The position numbers and the translations under genes were made by a program. Below the pieces are notes generated by a model, which was not told the origin of the DNA, searched no databases, and saw only the letters and a list, made by a program, of their open reading frames with translations. This document shows, one piece after another, positions 12,401 through 23,409 of a DNA stretch of 64,000 nucleotides. Each line of letters begins with the position of its first letter. The stretch's first letter is position 1. The stretch lies in contig OX344755.2 in NCBI GenBank assembly GCA_947034885.2, positions 20,777,052 to 20,841,051 of the forward strand, given 5' to 3'. The DNA comes from Thuidium tamariscinum (lineage: Eukaryota > Streptophyta > Bryopsida > Hypnales > Thuidiaceae).

Positions 12401-13199
12401 CCAATCTTGCAATTTCTTATTATTAAAATTTCGATGTTCCTCCTTGCGATGTAACAGAGAGTGATGGTGAGAGTACCAGGTAGCCTGGATAATGTGTTGT
12501 AAAATGGACATGTAACTAAATTGTCACCAGATTGTACGTGTTCTTGGAGTCCGTTCTGAAAGAAGGTTTTGTCCTCAGGACATGCCTCAACTAATTGATG
12601 TATAGTTTTGTTGTAGAATGTATCGCAGGGTTACATTCTAACCACAGAAGAACTCGTCCGTTCCACAGCAAGCTGCCTTGGATCGAGTTTTGAATTGCGT
12701 GCGAAGGCTTAGGGTCTAGGGTTCAGGGTTCAGAGTTTTGAATTGTCCAAGACGTTGCGCATTCTACCTCCATTGATCATCGTTTGTCGCGCGCAGGTCG
12801 CTGGGTGTGATCTCTGGGTTCACTGGCGCGGGCGGGAACGTGGGCTCGATCATCTGCACCACGGTGTTTTTCACGAACTCTTCCTACTCCACTGAAACGG
12901 GCATCACGTACATGGGCATCATGATTGTCTGCGTGTCCACCCTGGTGTTGTTAGTGTATTTCCCGCAGTGGGGCGGCATGTTCTGCCCGGCCTCGAAGTC
13001 CTCGGAGGAGGATTACTACGCGTCGGAGTGGAGCGCGGATGAGCAAGACAAGGGCTTGCATTCCAACAGTATGAAGTTCGCTGCTAATGCGAGGAGTGAG
13101 CGCGGCAAGAAAGGAAACCCTCTCGATGTCACAGGCCAACCCATCGACGACAAGGCTGCTAACAATGGTCTTGGCAAAATTCATGAAGCGGCTGTTTAA
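9428..13199 (+). CDS. NRT2: High-affinity nitrate transporter, NRT2 family
   Basis: Encodes a plasma-membrane MFS carrier importing nitrate with protons; plant NRT2 proteins usually need the NAR2/NRT3 partner (family knowledge). Five exons: 9428-9788, 10527-10845, 11239-11404, 11801-12207, 12797-13199. All introns are GT-AG and phases agree, giving 551 residues, close to the usual 500-550. The family N-terminus contains EPVYAFSV and the stretch before TM1 contains [19 protein letters not shown]. The nitrate/nitrite-porter signature AGWGNLGGG is at residues 203-211, and a second glycine-rich signature ([11 protein letters not shown]) is at 425-435. [11 protein letters not shown] precedes the first signature. 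The hydrophilic C-terminal tail carries NARSERGKK, like the conserved tail site of plant NRT2s. The start is the first ATG in frame and matches the family. Introns 2 and 4 contain internal duplications described separately. Which NRT2 paralogue this is cannot be told. Confidence 0.95.
10831..11120 (+). repeat. Tandem duplication covering NRT2 exon 2 end and intron 2
   Basis: The 3' end of exon 2 with its donor (from about 10831, CTTGATCCGCGACAGGTAAC) is repeated about 149 bp downstream (from 10980, CTTGATCCGTGACAAGTTGC). The following intron sequence is repeated too, including CATTCATTTC, CTAGGATA and the CAACTGATTT/GAAGTGATTC block. The second copy lies wholly in intron 2 and its donor has drifted from GTAACG to GTTGCA. 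Confidence 0.8.
12311..12560 (+). repeat. Diverged tandem repeat in NRT2 intron 4 (about 147-bp period)
   Basis: GTGATGGTGAGAGTA at 12314 recurs at 12461, each followed by AGCCTG, then a GTGTTG block and, later, a TTCTTGG-GTCC block. The two units are diverged. Intron 4 is the longest NRT2 intron except for intron 1. Confidence 0.7.
12708..12735 (+). repeat. Degenerate telomere-like heptamers in NRT2 intron 4
   Basis: Four consecutive 7-mers, CTTAGGG, TCTAGGG, TTCAGGG and TTCAGAG, are in register and one to three changes from the plant telomere unit TTTAGGG. Interstitial telomere-like tracts are common in plant introns and 5' regions; function here is unknown. Confidence 0.6.
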
Positions 13200-15045
13200 A
13201 CTTCGAGCGATCACAAATGCGTGCAATTTGTTACCGATTCTGTTCCGGAAGATGTCGTTTAGAATGCATGAATCTCTAGTCGAATTGCAGCGCTAGCTAG
13301 ATCTTTGAACTCCTCAGCATAGTCATCTTCTCAATTGGTCAGTTGGATGGTTGTACAGATGTGGTTTAGATTCCTGGCACAATTTCGTGCATGGAGTAGT
13401 TTCGATCGGAGTATATTTGAACCTCAGAATCGTCGAATGTTCAGTATCATGCTGAACTTACAGTATCTGGGTTGTAAGAGTATTTAAAGTAGGTTCGCAA
13501 TCAAAATTCACTCCTTACTGGCTGTTGTTTAGGTACGTTGGTCAATAAATCTGTTCTGTCACTAAATTCTGTTGATTCATGATATCGTGTGCTCAATTGG
13601 GCTCTCCTGCGCTTTTCTGCGTCGCTACATATGCGAAGGAAATCTTTGTTTCCTAGTTTGTCACTGAAATCTTTGTCTTCTAGTTGAATCTGGCATTTCC
13701 TTTATCCTTTTGGAGTTGCTCCGAGAGATTTTGGAGGCCAAGCAGCACAAGCATGTACTGATGAAATTCTGGTACTGATATCCGAGGAATCCAAACCAGA
13801 TAGAAGTGAATATAATTATTTGTGTGAAAAATTCACATTTCTTGATATTTGACATAGGAAATTTTTTTCCTTACCCATAATCGAAAGCCTTTATCATCAG
13901 TTTTTATTCTCAAGTCAGAACACATTATCAATCACCAATCTCGAACCTTAAATCCAGAAATATAAATGCATACAACAGGAAAATTAAACATTTTGTCATA
14001 TATCAACTCGTATATGAAGTGCTCATCAACTGCACTCACATTGCCATTGAACGAGAATAACGACGATCAGCCCTTTCTTTTGGCACCGATTGCACCATTT
14101 CAAAATAAGTTTTTACTTTTTGCCACACAAAAGTAATCTTCAATCACCGAATTTTTTTCATTTGTATTCAAAATATAGATGAAATTGTCAATTTTGGATG
14201 AAAAAGTGCATGAGTATGCTTGAAAAGTGTTTTTTTATCCAGAAGATGGATACGTGGAAAAGAACAATGCTTCACCAAATTTTAGATGATCACAGGCTTC
14301 ACACTTTCTCAAAAACCTAAAAAAACAGGCTGACGATCACAGAACATCATATAATTATTGCCATTATTCACAAGGTATGTTAAGATTGAATGGTCATCAT
14401 GGTTAGAAACTTCCTTATCTGCACTTAACCTGGAAGACTGTGAGCTAAGATATTCGACCTGCTGCAGCACATCGAGCATGCTTATTTATTTTGAATGAGA
14501 GATACAGTATTACTATATTATACAGTACTCCAAACATGAAGTACAAATGACTGGTCTCATCTGAACATTTACAACAGAGAATCTAAAGCAGCAACACAGC
14601 CAATAAGCAATGCCACAATAGAGATATCGTCTCCAGTTTCACACACCCTCTCAGAAATCAAGGTTCAAAAGACTCAAACTAAGAACAATAGAATGCATCA
14701 GATAAAACCCATAACAGTCATTCACTATACAAAATATTTATGTACCCATATTCCATCACTCAAAGAGAATTGTGCATCATGAAATTGCCACCTATTTTTT
14801 GTCTGAAACCCAAAGGCATAAAATACAATTTCTTGGCCACTAAAAGCCAGAGAGAGCCTAAAACTTCAGCCTCTAAATCGAAAAGAACAAATCCCTGAGA
14901 AGCCCTTACTTACTTATCTCCGGAGCCATCATCTCCAACCTCGCACAGCGACTCAAAACGAGTACCAAAAGCACCGAAGAAAGAAGCCAGAAGTGAGTGC
15001 TCGGAGTGCTCAAATGCTATTAATCCCTACCCACACTATTCACAT
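13200..15045. other. Convergent intergenic region, NRT2 and LEA 3' ends
   Basis: Holds the 3' untranslated regions of NRT2 (running right) and the LEA gene (running left). An AATAAA-like signal (CAATAAATCTG, about 13543) fits an NRT2 poly(A) site. The middle is AT-rich and no other gene or repeat was recognised. Confidence 0.5.
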
Positions 15046-15060
15046 CCCTAAACCCTAACC
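15046..15060 (-). repeat. Telomere-like tract at the LEA stop codon
   Basis: The plus strand reads CCCTAAACCCTAACC, two plant telomere units. On the minus strand the LEA stop codon TAG (15055-15057) is formed by the second unit and the first lies in the 3' UTR. Confidence 0.6.
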
Positions 15061-17190
15061 TCTGAATCCCTTGTCACTAACACGCTCACCAGGCGCGTTC
15101 ACAGTGTCTTGAATTGCCTTGGAAGCGTCTCCCAGGATGTTAGTAATCCCGCCAAACAACCCTTTCGCATCCTTCTTCACCTCTTCAGCTTTCGGGTACA
15201 CATCGTCATTGGTGGCCTTGCCGAAATTTTCATCAGTTCCGCGCACCCACTCATCGTCGGCTGTGTATTCTCCACGAGCTTTCGCCTCCTCAGCGCGAGC
15301 AGAAGCAGCGTCGGCAGCGTCGGCAGTTTTCTTTTGAATGTTCTCTTCCGCCTCGTTTGCCTTCTCCCTGGTGGCTCCCACAGCGTTGCCGATCGTGTCC
15401 TTCACCTGGTTAAACGAAACAATTGCGCAACTTTCAGCGAAACTCTTGGCTAGATTCATGTAGGACTTGCTACAAAGAAGTTGTCAACATGAGCCAGAAA
15501 TGTATCAAATGCGGACGGATTTAGTGAGATGCTACAGAACTGTTGAAGGAACTGTGAAAAATGGTAGCGAAAATCAAACAAATTTGAGAGAAGATGGCTC
15601 TATCCCTGACCTGTTCGGCCTTCTCTTTTACGACATTGCCGGCCGCGCCCGCGGAACCTTGAACAGCGCCTGCGAATTCGTTGGCTTTGTTTTTGGTATG
15701 ATCCCATTTCTGGCCAGCATCCTGCTTAGCTTCATCCACGTTGGGCTGGTGAGCGCTTGCAGCCTTGTCAGCTTCGCCCTTGATGTCGCCTGCAGTATTC
15801 TTCACAGTGTCCTTGGCGTCTACTGCATTTCCCTTCAGGGAGTCCTTGGCGTCGCCAAGATTGTCGGCCGCTTCCTTCGCCGTGTCCTCCACTGCGTCTC
15901 TGGTTTCGGTCGCCTTCCTAGAAGCTTTGTCAGCTACGTCCCCAGCAGTGTCCTTTGCTGCTTCCTTGGTCTCATTTGCTTTGTTGGCCGCGTTCTCTGC
16001 TGCATCATCAGCAGTGCCCTTCACATCCCGTGCTGTGCCCTTCGCTGCGTCCTTGGTTTCATTCGCCTTATTGGCCGCTTTCTTTGATGCATCATCGGCA
16101 GTGCCCTTTGTATCCCCGGCCTTGCCCTTGACTGCGTCCTTGGATTCATTCGCCCTATTGGCAGCTTTCTTTGATGTATCATCAGCCTTGCCCTTCGCGT
16201 CCCCGGCCTTGCCCTTGACTGCGTCCTTGGATTCATTCGCCCTATTGGCAGCTTTCTTTGATGTATCATCAGCCTTGCCCTTCGCGTCCCCGGCCTTGCC
16301 CTTGACTGCGTCCTTTGCATCCTCAACCCCCTCATCCGAGGTCTTCGTTGCGGATTCAGTCCTGCGCTTCGTTTCGTCAGCCTTCTTCTTCGCTGCGTCC
16401 TTGGATTCAGCTGCCTTGGATTTCGCTTCGCCTGTCTTCTTCTCCACATCTCCCTTCACATCCTTAGCCTTCTCCTTGGCTGCGTCCGCAGCCTCACCAC
16501 CTAAATTCTTCGTATTCTTGGCGGTTGTGTCTACCGTATCGCTAACGCCCTTGCCAACGTTGGACGCGACGTCCTGCACCAGGACCAATCCAAAATACAT
16601 CAAAACCAGCGAACGACCAATCTTCACACCCAGAATATAAACCGAAGTAGATGATGCAGTAACCGTTAATGAACCCATCTCCTATACCAACTCTGCACCA
16701 ACAGGAACACTTCTCTTCTATTGTTTGGCACTCATTTGGGAAACTGGGTGTCAGCATCACATGGTATGCTTCTGACCATTTATGTTAGTAGTTCACTTCC
16801 ACTTACAGTAATCTACGTTCTCCTACTTTGAAATTGCATAAGAAATTCATACGCGATGTAATAAATTCATCTCAATACATTTGGTTCTTACAACCCGAAA
16901 GATCAGTTCACCGCTCCGTAGTGATCACCCCAATACCTCATTTTGTCTAGAAGACTCAAGTGACCGAAAATCCTATCAATTATGCACGGGAAATTACCCC
17001 CACGCCAGCAACCAAACCCAAAGAAAACAGACGGAGTCAAATTCTGAACAACCTTGAGCTAAAGTTTCAAACAACCCCCACTCACCGAAGCATCGCTGGC
17101 CGCATTTTCAGCCTTGTTTCTCACATCCTTGCTCGAGTCCTCACCCTTTTGAGCGATTGAAGCATAGCTCGCCTTCTTGTCCCCTGCCAT
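15055..17190 (-). CDS. Late embryogenesis abundant protein, LEA_4/group 3 type
   Basis: Predicted desiccation/stress-protection protein; group 3 LEAs are disordered in water and fold into amphipathic helices on drying (family knowledge). Three exons on minus: 17190-17086, 16573-15611, 15405-15055, all phase 0, giving 472 residues. The start MAGDKKASYASIAQKG is the first ATG. Composition is dominated by Ala, Lys, Asp, Glu, Gly and Thr with many KGxADDxxKKAA-type 11-mer helical repeats. Residues about 90-250 carry a 29-residue tandem repeat (KGKAGDAKGKADDTSKKAA core), the best copies nearly identical at DNA level. The C-terminal exon is less repetitive, with DEWVRGTDENFGKATND and KGLFGGITNILGDASKAIQD. 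No signal peptide or membrane span was seen in the spliced product. The exact LEA subclass is less certain than the LEA assignment. Confidence 0.88.
16113..16320 (-). repeat. 87-bp tandem repeat within LEA exon 2
   Basis: TCCCCGGCCTTGCCCTTGAC occurs at 16113, 16200 and 16287, a strict 87-bp (29-codon) period. The first two full units are almost identical; units on the 5' side in plus coordinates (about 15850-16110) are diverged relatives. The period is a multiple of three, so copy-number changes keep the reading frame. Confidence 0.9.
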
Positions 17191-17500
17191 CTCACAAACT
17201 CTTCCTTCGAATTGCACAAACTAGAAATCCCAACTATGGGGTGGAGCAATCACAAACGGAATGAAGTGTTCTTCAAAAATTGATGTCCAAAACTAAGTTA
17301 TCTACAAGAGGATTGAAAGCTGACTGCTTGATGCGACGCTGTAAAGGAGGGTGCGAAAGGGGAGAGGAGACGACGGGGTTTTATGAAGCTTATAGCCTGC
17401 TTGTCCGGCACTGCGCTGCCGCCACCTCAATCCCAGCATGCCTGCAGGTCCTCCACGTGGTGAAATTGCAAGTAGCCGGTGTCTGACACTTGGCATGTTA
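17191..17500 (-). promoter_or_regulatory. LEA promoter with ABRE/G-box and TATA box
   Basis: Minus-strand GGCTATAAGC (plus 17388-17397) is a good TATA box, about 200 bp before the LEA ATG. A palindromic CCACGTGG lies at 17453-17460, about 60 bp further upstream. The G-box/ABRE core ACGTG is the bZIP site through which abscisic acid and drought act on LEA genes (established knowledge). GCCGCCACC nearby at about 17419 resembles GCC/DRE-type elements. Stress induction is inferred. Confidence 0.55.
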
Positions 17501-19184
17501 GTTGCGAGTTCTGTTCTTCATCCGGGTGGATCGTCCGTTGATGGAGTTGCGGGCTCACTGGCGCTTCTGGGTGCCAAAACCGCCTTCTCAGATAACTCAG
17601 GCTGAAGTGGGCCGCCTGCGGTCGAGCGACACCTGGAAAGCCGGTAGGCAGAGGTGCAGGGCTCTGGATAAGTTAACCCTTTTTCGAATCCTTTTTCGAA
17701 TTTTTGCACATTTTCGCTTATAGCTTTGTACAGATATATCATTTACCAGAACTTAATGAATTTGATCATTAAAGAAGGTTGTCTTTTCTAGATTCAAGTA
17801 TTACATTTGATAAATGAGAAGTTAATTGGATGAAACCGGGCCTTGAAGCCCTCTGTTCATTGTCCAAAATATGGACGCCGACGCGCCTCAAGGTTAAGGT
17901 ATATATTTGCTTAAGTGATGATAGGCGGACGATTTTTTCCAATCAATCAATAGAAATAATTAAGATTGCACTATTCTTTGCTAATTTATCATCAAGCTTG
18001 GATTTAGTAGGAATTTAGGAAGTGTAGATTACAATCCAACTTGTTCTTCATCTACAAGCTAGAAAATCTATTTTTGAGAAATACAAAACTAAAAACTCGT
18101 CTTGCCAACTTCATTAGGTGTTAATACGTTATTCATCATAGAATAACAAAAGCCTTGGTCAACAATATACCCACCTCATTTAGAAGTATATTGCATTCTA
18201 TGGCTTATGCAAATTGAATTGTGATCAAAAACCAATTGACTACTTTACTTGGGAGGTGCATGCAAGTTGTAGGGATTGTGATTAGCCCTAGAATTTCAAG
18301 GCCTACTCATTGCTTAAAATAGAGTCATTTTTTGCACTTTACACCTACATAATGCACACTTGTATTTATATTTCCCATTGCAAAGGTAAGTGTGATAACA
18401 AGTGGAAATTGGACATACATTACTTAACTTCCTAGGGTTGAAAATACATTATATTCCTTAAATTTCATGATGCTTTGATTACTTCCACTTCTATGTGAAT
18501 AGGAAAAAACTACACTATTGCATTTTGTTTTAATAGCATCCAAGAAGTTGAAGTTTGAATGTAATAAATAGTTTTATAGAAATAAAAAACTTAAATTTCT
18601 TACTTTCTATGAGATTCTTCAAAAAATTCAGACCAATAATCCTAATTCTTTGCTTCCAACTTTTGCACACTTCCATTCCAAAAAATTATAATTTCTTGTC
18701 TTGTTTTGCAACATTGTCCAATTCTAGATACATGGAAGTCCACCTAAGGAGCAAGGAGTCAAGGACACTCTCATGCTTTGTCAGAATCAGAAATGAATTT
18801 CCAAGTATTTGGAAGTCAAGATTGCCTTTGATTAATTTTATGATGCTTTCACTTCTATGTGAAAAGAGGACAACTACATTTTAGGAGTACCTTTGCCATG
18901 TTAAACTAAAACCAATAAAAAAAGCTCACGAATGTTACGTTGAGGGCAGTTTTGCACTTCTCAAGATCAAGATCGGTAACTGGTTATGAACTATTCCATG
19001 TCTGAGTGCAGATGGGGAGGAAAGACGCACCACCACTAAAATTTTTAGTGTACGCAACACTGGAAAATCAAAGAAATTGAATAAAGTGAAACGTTAGAAT
19101 AATAAATTCTAACCTCAATCAGGCTTCGATGCATTATAATTCTTGCTTACTCTTGTACAATCAAGAAACGTTTCAGAGGAGGCA
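17501..19184. other. Intergenic DNA between LEA promoter and BT1 transporter 3' end
   Basis: Mostly AT-rich. 17700-17900 is one copy of a repeat also present in intron 6 of the next gene. The rest shows no gene; the 109-codon frame at 18555-18884 looks like chance. Confidence 0.5.
17700..17900 (+). repeat. Dispersed about 200-bp repeat, copy A
   Basis: Diverged but collinear with 19708-19905. Shared blocks include AGAAGGTTGTCTTTTC, TTCAAGTATTACAT, GAGAAGTTA, CCCTC-TTCAT-GTCC and AATATGGACG, ending in AAGGTTAAGG. Confidence 0.75.
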
Positions 19185-22100
19185 CTACAGACGTTGAACG
19201 TGAATTACAGCTTCGTCTGAGGGTTCCAACACGGCAAGCTTGACAGTTTCATTGTCTCCCTCCGCTTCATCCTCTTCCGACTCGCTACCCAAGACGTCAT
19301 GAGCTCTTGGATCGTGATCAGAGCCCATCAGCTCCGGAGGCAGAAGAGGCAGATCTGGGTCCGTGTTGGGCACCAGGAAGAGGAATGGCAGAGGCAGTAG
19401 GCGTATGCCGTTTCGTATCAAGACAGTGAGCCACAGGTACTGGAAATTACTGCGGCGGATTCCTGTCAATCTGAGAATTACACTCCCCACCCATGAAGAT
19501 GACAACGTGCCCAGGTTGTCGACAGACATGAGGAGGGCAAAGAACGTTCCCTCAATGCCTGATGGGCATAACCTTGCCGCCAGTACCAAAAGAGGCATCC
19601 ATTTTATCCGCGAAATTGCCTACAAAACAGTGTCAAAAGCACGGAGTCCTTCAGTACACCTCCCATTATATTTACCCTTAAACGCCTTAGTTTTAAAAAA
19701 AAAATGGCACGGTTTTACTTACATCTTTGTACGGAAATATTATTCACCGCAATTTCATAAAATTGGTCATAAAAGAAGGTTGTCTTTTCAACATTCAAGT
19801 ATTACATCGGATGAATGAGAATGAGAAGTTAGTTGGACAAATCAAAGCCTGCAAGCCCTCCATTCATCGTCCAAATATGGACGTTAGAGCGCTTGAAGGT
19901 TAAGGAACATGAACACAGACAGCAATGAGAACTTAGGTGGAGGATACTAAAACCGGTATACACTGACTACGTCCCATGCACTGACCCGTAATATCAATAA
20001 CTGATCTCTTCATACACTCTGGACATATTTGCAAGTGGTGAAAGCATGACTTGGCTAAATATCTATTGCGGCTGACCTTTGAATGAAAATAGGGTTGTCT
20101 ACTGTCACTTGTGGTGGTATACGACTCCGCAATGTGAAATTGTATAAGAAACCCATACATTGAGATAAAACCTTGATCACAAAAGATTTAGCTCTTGAAC
20201 CCAAAGATCTCCCCACAGCTTTAAACATCTTCCAAAAGTCACTCGTACATGTGTGAAAATGTTTGAAGTGACGCACATAGAATCCTCTATCTTAGTTTAG
20301 GAGAAGAAAAATTGGATGAGAGAGACAATGAAGAAGAGACCGGGTAGACGGAATTACCGATGAAACTCCCTCATCAACAACTGCTAACACGGTGTCAGGA
20401 ATAAGCAGCTTCCGATTAATACGAGTCACCAGAATGAAGTCTAGCATCCCTGACAGAGTCAACAAGAGCTGTGCCCAAAGAAGAAGCTTCCGAAAAGACC
20501 AGTGCCGAAGGAATTTGTGGTAGATTGTGACACCAAGCAGAGTCCCCACAGCTCCCATTGCATATATCACCCCGACAAACTCCTGCACAATTGCACAGAT
20601 GGTAAGTAAAGCTTGCATGACGAGAAAAAAGTTTATAGGCACAGTTCCTATGCATGAAAAGAATGCACATTAAAACGAAGTATACGCTTCAGCAGGATGA
20701 TAGCATAAATGTATGCAAATATGGAAATTATAAAAAGGAAAGGCAATGATAAGGCAAATGATGGTGAGGCTATACCTCAGAGAAACCAGGGCCAACGGCA
20801 AAATCATTGAACCAATAGAACTTGCCTTCTGAGATGTCTGGCGACAGTGCCCACGTCAGATACATGTATATTGTGGGTTGCCACACTATATCTATCTTGA
20901 GAGTAGCCCACATTGTGGAACAAGCTTCTTTCATCTGCTTTCCCACCTGAAAAGTCTCTCAACGCAAGTAGGTTTAGCATAAAGAACATGCAAGCAGGTT
21001 CAGCGCAAGTTCAAGCACTTCCAAGCCCTCACCATCGCTTAGTTAAGAGACACGGGACAATCAAAGCTACTATCACAAACATGTATTGAGTAGCAGGTGA
21101 TAGTTCGTGTCGTTTATGACCCAATATCGCAGGGCATAAAGTGTTGCATGTTCAGCAAGATGTTGTCAAGTAACGAACCAGTAGGTAGGAAATCACGACG
21201 AACAAGCAGCTTGCTAGACAGTCTAGATCTCAAGAGGGAAATTGAAATGAGATGATCGGAACACTAACCCACAAGTGTCAGTTTTTAAAAGGTGCACAAA
21301 GAGTTACCTGACCAGAGCGCCAAAGATGGCGAGGCAGACGAGGCTCTGCAATGGTGAAGCCCAAGACGAGGAGAAGCACGCCGGGCACAAGCATAAGACC
21401 CAGAGCATACTGCAACCAAAAGAGCACATAAACCCCAAATTATTCTTTGGAGCGGGTTGCACACTTGATAGCTCAAATGCGTCATAACGTGACAGAAGTG
21501 TAATGAGCTATTCTGGGTAGCTATCCCACCCCTATTTGCACATGGTGTTAAGCTTGATATCTCAAGCTTGCTGCTTCGACTTGTGCAATCTAAAGTGAAT
21601 CCAAGAGTGTGTTCGCAAAGAAACAGCCTGGATCTTTTCCGGATCCGCTATCAAATGCTGTCCAAACAAGAGACTATTCAACTTTCCTACCTGTGGCCCG
21701 AATAAATGCACCGCAACCCCACTCAGCAGAAATCCAGATAAGCTTCCCATTGATGAGCACATCCCGCACAAGGTTTGTATGTGCGAGGCGAGCTCCGGCT
21801 TTTCCCGGCTTTTCATTGCAACTAATGCATCAATGGTGACATCTGCCATGGCCGCAGACGCAGACGCCCCCACAAACATTGTCAATGCTGTGGCTGCAAG
21901 TAACTTCCCGCCAAGCGCCAAGACTAGGTAAACAATTAACGTTATCAGACCTACACGTCCACAAAATAGCAATCCACTTAGAGGTTGCTGGGAAAAAAAT
22001 TTGCTGTTAGCAATGCAAACTGCCCTCAAGACAGCAGAAAGTGGATTACCGTGATTTTGAGGTTATGTGTAAAGACCTGCAAGAATGAAGTAAGGCCGGC

Positions 22101-23409
22101 GGTGGTACCCGAAAAGGGGGAGTAGATCGGTGAGGAGACCGTAAAGGGGCTTCACGTCCCAAGGAATCCACGTGATTCCTCGGTAAAATTGCACAGTGGA
22201 TGGCTCCTTCCCTTGGATGTCTCTCCAGTAGTAATCCACCACCACCCGGCTCAATGCATACCCGGTGCCCTGGCTTATACCATAAACCACCAGCACTCCA
22301 AATACAAACGTACCATCCAGCTCCCTGTCAAAAGCATGGTCAACATTCAAACGAGGGAAAACCAGTCACAACTTTGTGCATCCGCGATATAGAGGATACT
22401 AGAACCATTAGGGATGTAATCCCATCCCGTCCCGTCTCCAGTGGACTGACCCCTGTTACCAACAGCAGCTTATCTCTTCCAACCCACTTGGATGGCCTTC
22501 ATTTAGCAAGTTGGATATAAGCCTGACTTGACTAAATGTCAACGGCCACTCACCTTTGAATGGTAATGGGTTGTCTAACACCCTTCGGTGGTGGTCAACG
22601 ACCTCTCACTTTGAACGATTGCACAAGAAATAATCATACACAGTGATTGAAAAATTTGACCCAATGAGGGCACAATCGACATTTTCGTTAAAATGCTCAA
22701 AGTATGACGCAAATAGTACCCGCTACCTTAGACAATGATCTCTCTTAAAAGAAGAACCAGATGTCCCATAGCTACATAAATTTCAAGGCAAAGGTCCAAC
22801 ACACAACTCATATAAATAACTGAACACAAGGGTGTGCCAATGTTAGGTGGATCATAGCCATAGCAACTTATTTGATTTCAAATTGATCTCAATAGGTTTG
22901 ACTCTAGTACCACAAAGATCTCTTCAGAACCCTATGTATCTCCCAAAAATCACACTCGTACACACGGTAGAATTCTTAAAATGACGCAAAAGTTTCATTC
23001 AACCTACATTGGTCTCGCTCGCTCTTTCAAGCAGGAACCAGTATTTCCATCACTAAAGAAACTTCAAAGAAAATGCCTCACGCACACAACTTATACGAAC
23101 GCCAAAAAACGTGATCGAGGGATCAGACATAGAAACTGACCTGGACAACATGGATATCCAAGTGAAGGGTTGGACAAGAAACTGCCATGCCTTTGCTTTC
23201 CACACCTCCACATTCTCTACCTCCGTCTTCTCTGCCAAGACGTCCTCCTTCGGATCCACCTCGTGATGCGACAGGGTCGCATTTCTGGGCAAGAAAACGG
23301 CGGCATCGGAGTCGTGAGCGAAGGCCACGAGTTCATGGCTTCGAGTTGTCGACGAAGAGGAACTGGACTCCTCGTAGCCATCACTAATTCTAGGAGAGCG
23401 TACTCTCAT
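19185..23409 (-). CDS. Folate-biopterin transporter family protein (BT1, MFS)
   Basis: Predicted 12-span membrane carrier of the BT1/folate-biopterin transporter family. Plants have plastidial folate carriers in this family and other members of uncertain substrate. Seven exons on minus: 23409-23141, 22324-22077, 21950-21691, 21409-21308, 20946-20776, 20582-20358, 19619-19185, with consistent phases, giving 569 residues. The N-terminal about 80 residues are hydrophilic with a serine run. Family blocks follow: ELDGTFVFGVLVVYGISQG after residue 90, IPWDVKPLYGLLTD at 143-156, YHRRPYFILAG at 163-173, ADVTIDALV, and the exon 7 segment SGIEGTFFALLMSVDNLG. The tail is acidic (GSESEEDEAEGDNE). It resembles the Arabidopsis FBT5/6/7-like group more than the plastidial FBT1 by recall. 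The start is the only ATG in its open frame. No clear plastid transit peptide was seen; substrate and location are unknown. Confidence 0.9.
19708..19905 (+). repeat. Dispersed about 200-bp repeat, copy B (in BT1 intron 6)
   Basis: Same blocks and orientation as 17700-17900, including AGAAGGTTGTCTTTTC and AATATGGACG. It lies inside intron 6 of the minus-strand transporter gene. Confidence 0.75.
19935..20310. repeat. Intronic repeat copy, BT1 intron 6
   Basis: Diverged relative of sequence in intron 1 of the same gene (22390-22735 and 22840-23030). Shared blocks include GAGGATACTA, CCTTTGAATG, GGGTTGTCTA, GTGGTGGT, CACTCGTACA and TGACGCA. No coding capacity was seen. Confidence 0.6.
22390..23030. 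repeat. Intronic repeat copies, BT1 intron 1
   Basis: Two stretches, 22390-22735 and 22840-23030, match different parts of the intron 6 copy at 19935-20310. A shared fragment, AAGATCTC then CACACTCGTACA, lies in the second. They are probably remnants of one element family inserted more than once in the gene. Confidence 0.55.

Noticed and set aside
11765-12511. 248-codon minus-strand frame
   Set aside because: Antisense of NRT2 exon 4 running into intron 4. The plus frame has clear NRT2 sequence and splice sites.
15467-16087. 206-codon hydrophobic plus-strand frame that looks like a membrane protein
   Set aside because: Same cause: antisense reading of LEA repeats in another frame. No independent promoter or family resemblance.
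15765-16640. Plus-strand open frame of 291 codons opposite the LEA gene
   Set aside because: It is the antisense of LEA exon 2; the repeat unit and Ala/Lys-rich codons keep several frames open. The minus strand gives correct splice sites and a LEA composition.
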